A stretch of 11,040 bases of DNA from JBCDLI01 sp038745535 (GTDB taxonomy: Bacteria > Pseudomonadota > Alphaproteobacteria > Rhizobiales > Rhizobiaceae), in NCBI GenBank assembly GCA_038745535.1, contig JBCDLI010000069.1, positions 1 to 11,040 of the forward strand. Reading direction: 5' to 3'. The notes beneath the pieces are model-generated. The model was given only the letters and a program-made list of their open reading frames with translations. It did not search any database and was not told the origin of the DNA. Each line of letters opens with the position of its first letter. Position 1 is the stretch's first letter. This document shows, piece after piece, positions 6,397-11,040 of the stretch. The position numbers and the translations under genes were made by a program.

Positions 6397-6660
6397 TTGC
6401 TAGCATGTCCGCTATGCGGAAAAAGTGGACGAAGTCAAAATCAGTCTAAAGGTCTCAAACGAGCAAAAAGCGGGCTTTTACCGCAAGCGCGAGCCAATGT
6501 CCGCTATTCGTAACTTTGATTTTCCATCGCGCATGTCTGGCATTAAACGAGAACGGTATCGCTTTGTCATGCTGTGAGCTGAACTCGCGCGGTTCAATAT
6601 ATGAAACCTGGATCATAGCAAAAAGTGTTCCGGGTAGCCTTTGTCGCACAACAACGCTCT

Positions 6661-6700
6661 CAAGAAACGGCGGCGCCCGCCCTTAGAAAAGGCGCCGCCG
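6661..6700 (-). terminator. Candidate leftward terminator of the lipoprotein transcript
   Basis: A perfect 10-bp GC stem, CGGCGGCGCC (6668-6677) with GGCGCCGCCG (6691-6700), has a 13-base loop. Read leftward it is followed by TTTCTTG, a moderate U-rich tail. It ends a series of three stem-loops 3' of the lipoprotein gene. There is no U-run in the rightward direction. Confidence 0.6.
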
Positions 6701-6704
6701 CCAA

Positions 6705-6750
6705 GTGGTCTTATGGGACCACCCTTCGGAACCATCAGACCGAAGTCTGA
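6705..6750 (-). ncRNA. Candidate structured 3' RNA: tandem stem-loops with a UUCG tetraloop
   Basis: On the minus strand, 28 bases after the lipoprotein stop, TCAGAC-TTCG-GTCTGA (6750-6735) forms a 6-bp stem capped by the very stable cUUCGg tetraloop. It is followed by GTGGTC-CCATAA-GACCAC (6722-6705). An alternative pairing of CTTCGG (6745-6740) with CCGAAG (6729-6724) would exclude the tetraloop hairpin. The group is then closed by the terminator-like stem at 6668-6700. This may be a stable 3' UTR or a small RNA processed from it; no known RNA family was recognised. Confidence 0.4.
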
Positions 6751-6777
6751 CGTGTCCGATTGGGTCGACTGCGATCG

Positions 6778-7080
6778 TCAGTTGATCTGTCTTCGGCACA
6801 AGACCTTGCGACCTGTCGCGCAGGTTGCGCCATTGCCGGCCACATCGGAGCGTACAAAGGACCAGCCAGAACCAAGGCTTCCGCAATCGCCGGGTTTGGC
6901 GGCGCACAGAGGCGCAGTGCCGATCCACTGGCTTTGAAAGACGGGCGCAGGTTGCACCTGTGGCTGAGGTGACGTTATAGGCTGTACGCCGATGCTGCCG
7001 CCTGGAGATGTTTCGACAACGCATGCAGCAACCAAAGCGGTCGCCGCGGCGGCGAGAATAAGCTTAAGTATATTTTTCAT
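6778..7080 (-). CDS. Small Cys-rich lipoprotein, unknown function
   Basis: A 100-residue protein with a lipoprotein signal: KNILK start, an Ala-rich core and lipobox LVAAC, with lipidated Cys20, so it should be anchored to the inner or outer membrane facing the periplasm. A Pro/Gln-rich linker (about 34-50) leads to a compact C-terminal part with four cysteines (59, 66, 87, 95) that could form two disulfide bonds; two of them sit in the segment APLCAAKPGDCGSLG. The ribosome-binding site AGGAGG lies 5 bases before ATG, which makes the gene convincing despite its size. It is 67 bp downstream of the sensor kinase on the same strand, so co-transcription or regulation by that system is plausible. 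I do not recognise the family. Confidence 0.82.
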   Translation of the reverse strand: MKNILKLILAAAATALVAACVVETSPGGSIGVQPITSPQPQVQPAPVFQSQWIGTAPLCAAKPGDCGSLGSGWSFVRSDVAGNGATCATGRKVLCRRQIN

Positions 7081-7147
7081 AAGGGCCTCCTAGATTGGAC
7101 ACCCGGATCATCCCATGCTGCATATCACAGCGATATGGGGTAGATAC

Positions 7148-9238
7148 CTACTTCATAGGCCGGTCTTTGGGGATGGCGATGCGCAGACGCGTGCCAATGG
7201 CTGGCTTGGAGCAAATCTCAAGTTCAGTGCCGTTCATTTTCGCCAGCTCAGTGGCAATGGCTAGGCCGAAACCTGACCCTTTGGAAGAGGAACCCTTCTG
7301 GCCACGTTGTGTATAGCGGATGACCTCCTCAGCATTCATGCCTTTTCCATTGTCCCAAATTTCGAGCAACACATGGTCATTGCGCTGCCGTGTGGCGACT
7401 AAAATCCGCGTGGTTTCAGCATGTTTAATTGCATTGTAAACGGCATTTGAAACAATGCGCATCAGGGCGAGCGGGTCAAAGACCACAGCTGTTGCCGCCA
7501 CGCGATTTTCATAGCGCATACCCACCTTTTGAGCGGCGTCTGCATGGATTTCCCAAACATTGTCGACGATGATGCGAATGTCGAAAATTTCCACATTCTG
7601 ATTGCTTTTGTGCTCATGATGAGCAGCGTTCGGATCAATATTCAGATCCGCTTCTGAAATCAGGCCGAGATACTCGATGGATGCAATCAACCTTTGGCGA
7701 TCTTCACTTGCTTTGTCCGGTAAGTTTTCAAGAGACTGGCGTAGCGCGACAAGCGGTGCGCGTAGATCGTGACTGACCTCCTGCAGGCGTGTGCGATTGG
7801 CTTGGGCGAGCCGGCTTGCATTGGCGTAGTCTGTTTGCGACTGACGCAATGCGGCCTCTGACTGGACGCGTCGGCCTGTTTCAACCAACTCCTTGCGCAA
7901 TGCTTTGTCCCGCTCGTCGCGCACAGCCAGCATGCGCAGCATGATTGCGGCAGCAAAACACAGGCTGTCAAACAGGATCATCGCGTGTCCAAAGTCGAGC
8001 GTGGTGTCGAGATTGTAGTAACCAGGCTGCAGATGCGCGATGGTCGCATAAGAAAAGCTGCCTGTAATGCCAATGGCGCCCAGCAGATAGGCGATGGAAC
8101 CAACATAGCGCTGGCGGACGACGACAAAGCCAATCAGCAGTTGCATGAACGAGCCGATGGGCACAAAACTGTAAGCGATGATCTGAAGCGTTTGGACGCG
8201 GACATAGACCGGGCTTGTCAGGGCCAAGGTGCCGGCGATGACCGCGCAGGCAAGCACGAGCCTGTTAAATCTCGGCAGTTCTTTGCCAATCGGAAACAGC
8301 GCGCGGGCAAACAATAGTGAGAAAACGCCCATCAACAGCATGAAACTTAAATTGGCCGGATCGCTCCATTGGGGGTCATCTGGCCAAAGATACTGAAACG
8401 TGTAGCCATCCGCATGCAGCACATAGAGCATGCCTGCCGCGACATAGAGCGCAAAGAACACGCCCAGCCGCCAGCCGATGATCGGGACCATCAACAATGC
8501 GATAGTCAGCGTGGCGAGCAGCGCGCCGTGAAACAGCATATCGACCATATATTCGGCCGTATGCATGCGGTTGACCGCATCAACCGTTCCAATTCCGAGT
8601 GGCAGAAAACTGACTATGGTGGTGCGATAGGCGACAAAAAGCTCGGCGTTTTCATTCGCCGCGAGGATGAAGTCCGCCGACAGAAGCCGGTTCTCTATCT
8701 TGCGAGCGCTGAAGGGTTGCCGATCATCAAGGTGGAAAATTTTTTCGATGGCACCATTTCGGCGCACGATCCAGGCATCCATCTCCTGCATATATTGGCG
8801 ATCAAAATCGAGACGCCACAGGGCTGCCGTCGGTTCGTCACTAACCACGCTCACCTGCAACCAATGTCGCGCCGTTCCCAGACCAAAATCAGGATACGGT
8901 GTGACAACGGGCGCAAACTCGCTTTGCGCGTCGGAGATCGTTTCGATTTTTTCGGTTCGCGTTTCATCGGCAAAGTGTGACAGATAAGGTGTTAAACGCT
9001 GATAGAAGTCATCCTGCTGCTTCAATATGAGTGTCTCTTGCGCGGCAGCGGTACTGCATAAGCTGCACCAGGCCAGCACCATAGTTGCCAAGACCCGCAG
9101 CAAGAACGAGGCCCTCAGCAAGAACTTGGGGTCTGAGGTCATTGTAGTCCGTCTAAGACGCTCATCTGCCATGCAGTTAAGGTGCAGTGTTTTAGAAAAT
9201 CTGGCCATAGGGTCGTCACCCCATTCAAGCCACGCCAT
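7148..9238 (-). CDS. 7TM-DISM sensor histidine kinase (HisKA + HATPase_c)
   Basis: About 696 residues from the ATG at 9238. Order: a hydrophobic signal (about 34-66, ending AAA-QE), a periplasmic DISMED2-like ligand domain (about 70-225), seven membrane segments (about 230-436), a short coiled coil (about 440-485), a HisKA domain with the H-box EVSHDLRAPL (phospho-acceptor His490), and an ATPase domain with the N-box SNAVYNAIKHA (Asn598, Asn602), the G1 box WDNGKGM and the G2 box KGSGFGLAI. All catalytic motifs look intact. It senses an unknown, presumably periplasmic, signal and phosphorylates the adjacent regulator. The ATG at 9238 overlaps the regulator's TGA by one base (TGATG), which suggests translational coupling. 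It leaves 33 residues before the signal peptide, so ATG at 9142 (MTSDPK) is a serious alternative; ATG at 9208 and 9172 are also in frame. Confidence 0.93.
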   Translation of the reverse strand: MAWLEWGDDPMARFSKTLHLNCMADERLRRTTMTSDPKFLLRASFLLRVLATMVLAWCSLCSTAAAQETLILKQQDDFYQRLTPYLSHFADETRTEKIETISDAQSEFAPVVTPYPDFGLGTARHWLQVSVVSDEPTAALWRLDFDRQYMQEMDAWIVRRNGAIEKIFHLDDRQPFSARKIENRLLSADFILAANENAELFVAYRTTIVSFLPLGIGTVDAVNRMHTAEYMVDMLFHGALLATLTIALLMVPIIGWRLGVFFALYVAAGMLYVLHADGYTFQYLWPDDPQWSDPANLSFMLLMGVFSLLFARALFPIGKELPRFNRLVLACAVIAGTLALTSPVYVRVQTLQIIAYSFVPIGSFMQLLIGFVVVRQRYVGSIAYLLGAIGITGSFSYATIAHLQPGYYNLDTTLDFGHAMILFDSLCFAAAIMLRMLAVRDERDKALRKELVETGRRVQSEAALRQSQTDYANASRLAQANRTRLQEVSHDLRAPLVALRQSLENLPDKASEDRQRLIASIEYLGLISEADLNIDPNAAHHEHKSNQNVEIFDIRIIVDNVWEIHADAAQKVGMRYENRVAATAVVFDPLALMRIVSNAVYNAIKHAETTRILVATRQRNDHVLLEIWDNGKGMNAEEVIRYTQRGQKGSSSKGSGFGLAIATELAKMNGTELEICSKPAIGTRLRIAIPKDRPMK

Positions 9239-9891
9239 CAAAGCTGCTTCAGCTCGTCCAATAGCCCCTCGCGCAACGCGAAAGCCATCAACTCCGCCAC
9301 GGAGTGCACACCCAGTTTTGACATGAGAGAGCCGCGATGTTTGTCGACTGTCTTCACCGAAATGGAGAGCCTATGGGCGATCTCGGGGTTTGTGCGCCCT
9401 GCGAGAACCATTGCCATGACCTCCCGCTCGCGATCGGTCAAAGGGGCTGGCGTCACTGCATTGTTCAAGATTTCAGATGCGGCAGGCGTGATATAGTTGG
9501 CGCCCGCCAAGACGGTCTCGATACCTTTGCGGATGTCCTGCACGGAACAGCTCTTCAGCAGGAAACCATCGACGCCTGCCTGTAACCAATCGGCAATAAA
9601 GCCCGGCGCGGTGAAGCCGGTGAGTACGACAACGCTCGTCTCCGGGCTCCAACGCCGCACCTCCGCAAACACTTCGATGCCGCGCGCCATCGGCATGGCA
9701 GAATCTAGAACAAGCAGGTCCGGTTGCAACTTTCGAACATGCTTAATCGTGGTGATTCCATCGCCCGCCTCAGCCACGATTTCGACGTCGGGAATGGACT
9801 GGAGAATGTCCCGAGTGCCGGCACGAAAGACCTCATGATCATCTGCAAGGACTACAAGATATCTGTGTTTGTCATTTTCAGTGATGCCCAA
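9238..9891 (-). CDS. NarL/FixJ-type response regulator with LuxR HTH
   Basis: 217 residues. The receiver domain (about 10-125) has the acidic pair Asp17-Asp18 (LADDHEVF), phospho-acceptor Asp63 (LLVLDSAMP), Thr91 (VVVLTG) and Lys113 (GFLLKS), so phosphorylation chemistry is complete. The C-terminal LuxR/GerE helix-turn-helix (about 150-205) reads LTDREREVMAMVLAGRTNPE and continues with ISVKTVDKHRGSLMSKLGV. It is the first gene of an operon with the sensor kinase, whose start overlaps its stop. The frame opens with TTG at 9891: an in-frame TGA lies one codon further upstream and no ATG or GTG occurs before the receiver domain. The purine run GTGAGGG directly abuts this TTG, which is unusually close. 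Targets are unknown; the element at 9897-9919 could be one. Confidence 0.95.
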   Translation of the reverse strand: MGITENDKHRYLVVLADDHEVFRAGTRDILQSIPDVEIVAEAGDGITTIKHVRKLQPDLLVLDSAMPMARGIEVFAEVRRWSPETSVVVLTGFTAPGFIADWLQAGVDGFLLKSCSVQDIRKGIETVLAGANYITPAASEILNNAVTPAPLTDREREVMAMVLAGRTNPEIAHRLSISVKTVDKHRGSLMSKLGVHSVAELMAFALREGLLDELKQL

Positions 9892-9896
9892 CCCTC

Positions 9897-9919
9897 ACGA
9901 TCGAAACTGAAACTATCGT
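9897..9919. promoter_or_regulatory. Dyad with tandem GAAACT repeats before the response regulator
   Basis: ACGAT (9897-9901) and ATCGT (9915-9919) are inverted arms around two directly adjacent copies of GAAACT (9903-9914). It lies 6-28 bases upstream of the regulator's TTG start, within or next to its leader. Position and symmetry fit an autoregulatory operator, but there is no second copy in the window to support that. Confidence 0.35.
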
Positions 9920-10115
9920 AAAGGAAAGTCCATGGGAACCGGCTGGATTATGCTACACCTTTTCCCTGTTGTGTCACTGAGACCAGCCGTTGTTGCAGTT
10001 CATACGGCAGGGTCAGCGGGAGCGGAGTTACCTGTTCTTTGAACACTTTCAGTCGGACCGCGTCTGCCATCCTGTTCGCGTCTATCCAGATCGCACGGTT
10101 GCTTGAGCAATTACG
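9920..10115 (-). other. Gap between the AlkD-like gene and the two-component operon
   Basis: No credible gene. It should hold the promoter of the response regulator operon and the 3' end of the AlkD transcript, but I see no terminator with a T-run. A 7-bp inverted pair, CGGCTGG (9940-9946) and CCAGCCG (9983-9989), is separated by 36 bases and is of doubtful meaning. Confidence 0.5.
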
Positions 10116-10841
10116 CTATCCGGGCATCTTCAAAACGGCTTGGCGTTCTTCGCCCTTAATATCGCGCAATGCGTAAAGCGTAATCTTGCTGCTCACACCT
10201 GCGCGCCGCAGTTCCACTACATAGGACAAAATCTCGTCCTTGTGCCACCTCATAAGATCGCGCAGGCACCAACCAACACCGGTCTGGACCAAGTGTTCGC
10301 CGTCGTGAAGCAGAGCATCACAAAAACGCAGCGCGACGTCTTTGAATTGGCCTGACTGGGCAACTTTGCGCGTGAAAAGAACCACGCTGGCGCGACGCAG
10401 CCAATTGTCATCGCTGGCGTTCCAGCGCCCCAAAAGCTCAATCATCTCGCCTTCGTGATTTCGCAGTATGCTCGGCAGCAACAGCTTCGTGATGCTGTCG
10501 ATTTTACTCCAGCCATGAAGCCCGCCGACCAGTTCTTCCAAGAGATCGAAGCGGTCCGGCGAAAAGTGGGCAGGCACGGTTTCCAGAAGAGCAATGGCAA
10601 CCTGTTTTTGTTCCCCGTATTCAGACGCGATAAGCCGTGTTGCCAATTCGATTTTTTGCTTCGTATCCAGAGCGCGAAACTCGGGCTTCAAGCCTGCCAA
10701 AAACCGCTTCATCTCCGGCGCTCTCACGCCGTAGCCAAGGTATCGCGGATCAGGCTCATTCGCGTCGGCAATGTAGGGAGTACCATCTCCCATTTCGCTC
10801 AAACGCGCGGCAATCGACGTTTGAAGTGTGTCGAGGTCCAT
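10116..10841 (-). CDS. AlkD-like DNA alkylation repair protein (HEAT-repeat DNA glycosylase)
   Basis: 241 residues, all-helical, matching the AlkD superfamily, which removes N3- and N7-alkylated purines from DNA without base flipping. Residues known from Bacillus cereus AlkD (Trp109, Asp113, Arg148, Trp187) have direct counterparts: Trp111 and Asp115 in GWSKIDSI, Arg149 or Arg150 in DNWLRRAS, and Trp191 in VGWCLRD. The active site therefore looks intact. The N-terminal part holds PRYLGYGVRAPEMKRF, also typical. The start is the first ATG after an in-frame TAG that directly precedes it; the Shine-Dalgarno sequence is weak. The stop codon of the upstream TRAP-like gene is 16 bp before this ATG, so the two are probably co-transcribed, a chance-looking pairing with no obvious functional link. 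Confidence 0.93.
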   Translation of the reverse strand: MDLDTLQTSIAARLSEMGDGTPYIADANEPDPRYLGYGVRAPEMKRFLAGLKPEFRALDTKQKIELATRLIASEYGEQKQVAIALLETVPAHFSPDRFDLLEELVGGLHGWSKIDSITKLLLPSILRNHEGEMIELLGRWNASDDNWLRRASVVLFTRKVAQSGQFKDVALRFCDALLHDGEHLVQTGVGWCLRDLMRWHKDEILSYVVELRRAGVSSKITLYALRDIKGEERQAVLKMPG

Positions 10842-10857
10842 CTAGACTAGCACACGC

Positions 10858-11040
10858 TCAATCGGCGCCGCGTGTGGCCAACAGAGCACCTTTTTCCGGC
10901 TTCACCACACGCTGTACGAAGACCGTCGCTGCAGCAACGCCGATGCCGATCAAGTCGCTGACCCATCCGCCTTCAATCAGCAGCAGCGCACCGAGTACCA
11001 GCACGACACGCATGAACCACGGCACACGCGCGCCCATGAA
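10858..11040 (-). CDS. C-terminal end of a probable TRAP transporter fused permease (5' truncated)
   Basis: A minus-strand frame enters from the right edge and runs 60 codons to TGA at 10858-10860. The visible part has a basic entry GARVPWFMR, a hydrophobic stretch VVLVLGALLLIEGGWVSDLI and a second one GIGVAAATVFV, then a short basic tail ending ATRGAD. The layout and the Gly-Trp-x-Ser-Asp-Leu-Ile-Gly loop resemble the C-terminus of TRAP 4TM/12TM fusion permeases (DctQM-like), inner-membrane proteins that import organic acids with a periplasmic binding protein. With only 60 residues visible another membrane protein is possible. The AlkD-like gene follows after 16 bp. Confidence 0.6.
   Translation of the reverse strand, partial: FMGARVPWFMRVVLVLGALLLIEGGWVSDLIGIGVAAATVFVQRVVKPEKGALLATRGAD

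Larger units (their letters stand above)
6397..6777. other. 381-bp non-coding gap between the lipoprotein and the flavoprotein
   Basis: No credible gene on either strand; the short open frames here lack ribosome-binding sites and family likeness. The right end (6668-6750) is a dense group of stem-loops read from the lipoprotein transcript. The left end holds an 11-bp direct repeat, ATGTCCGCTAT, at 6405-6415 and 6497-6507, and must carry the promoter for the flavoprotein gene. I see no clear promoter boxes. Confidence 0.7.

Noticed and set aside
6455..6649. 64-codon frame in the gap before the flavoprotein
   Set aside because: No ribosome-binding site, no recognisable composition or domain; treated as non-coding.
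7112..7139. Hairpin CATATC/GATATG nested in CCCAT/ATGGG between kinase and lipoprotein
   Set aside because: The stems are short and AT-rich with no T-run; it could influence expression of the lipoprotein but is not strong enough to call.
8369..8980. Open frame of 203 codons on the plus strand opposite the sensor kinase
   Set aside because: It lies against the membrane and sensor part of a kinase with intact domains; no ribosome-binding site or family likeness.

Overview
The window reads as ordinary, moderately GC-rich chromosomal DNA from an alphaproteobacterium. A long-form FolE2-type GTP cyclohydrolase, a DUF533/TerB-like protein, an AraC/NTF2-like/hydrolase cluster and the tail of what looks like a fused TRAP permease fit a Rhodobacterales or Hyphomicrobiales genome. 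This is a judgement from protein style; there is no rRNA or other marker to fix the genus. I see no tRNA, rRNA, CRISPR array, transposase or phage gene.

Layout. The left 3.9 kb is transcribed rightward: the tail of a Gly/Pro-rich protein (to 236) with a strong terminator; a DUF533 membrane-associated protein (387-1082); an AraC-family regulator (1170-1922); a secreted NTF2/SnoaL-like protein (2037-2609); and a secreted alpha/beta hydrolase (2858-3829). The rest is transcribed leftward. In transcription order it runs: the C-terminus of a probable TRAP permease (10858-11040), an AlkD-like DNA glycosylase (10116-10841), a NarL/LuxR response regulator (9238-9891), a 7TM-DISM sensor histidine kinase (7148-9238), a small Cys-rich lipoprotein (6778-7080), a nitronate monooxygenase-like flavoprotein (5302-6396) and folE2 (3959-5053). 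The two halves meet at two stem-loop terminators at 3859-3942.

How the genes work together. The response regulator and kinase overlap by one base (TGATG), so they form one translationally coupled two-component system. The lipoprotein lies 67 bp downstream and may be its output or share its transcript. The AraC regulator probably controls the two exported proteins after it. Each of these two genes is preceded by a near-identical 76-bp block (1921-1996 and 2721-2796, exactly 800 bp apart, one mismatch) that carries a complete terminator, followed by a leader hairpin and the same ribosome-binding segment.

Most unusual points. (1) The 800-bp duplicated terminator/leader architecture around the NTF2-like gene, with an orphan terminator in the second copy. 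(2) A hydrolase whose active-site residues look altered. (3) A cluster of stem-loops, including a cUUCGg tetraloop, downstream of the lipoprotein. (4) A HisKA-type kinase paired with a LuxR-type regulator that appears to start at TTG. None of these amounts to a clearly new system. The first and third are the best leads.
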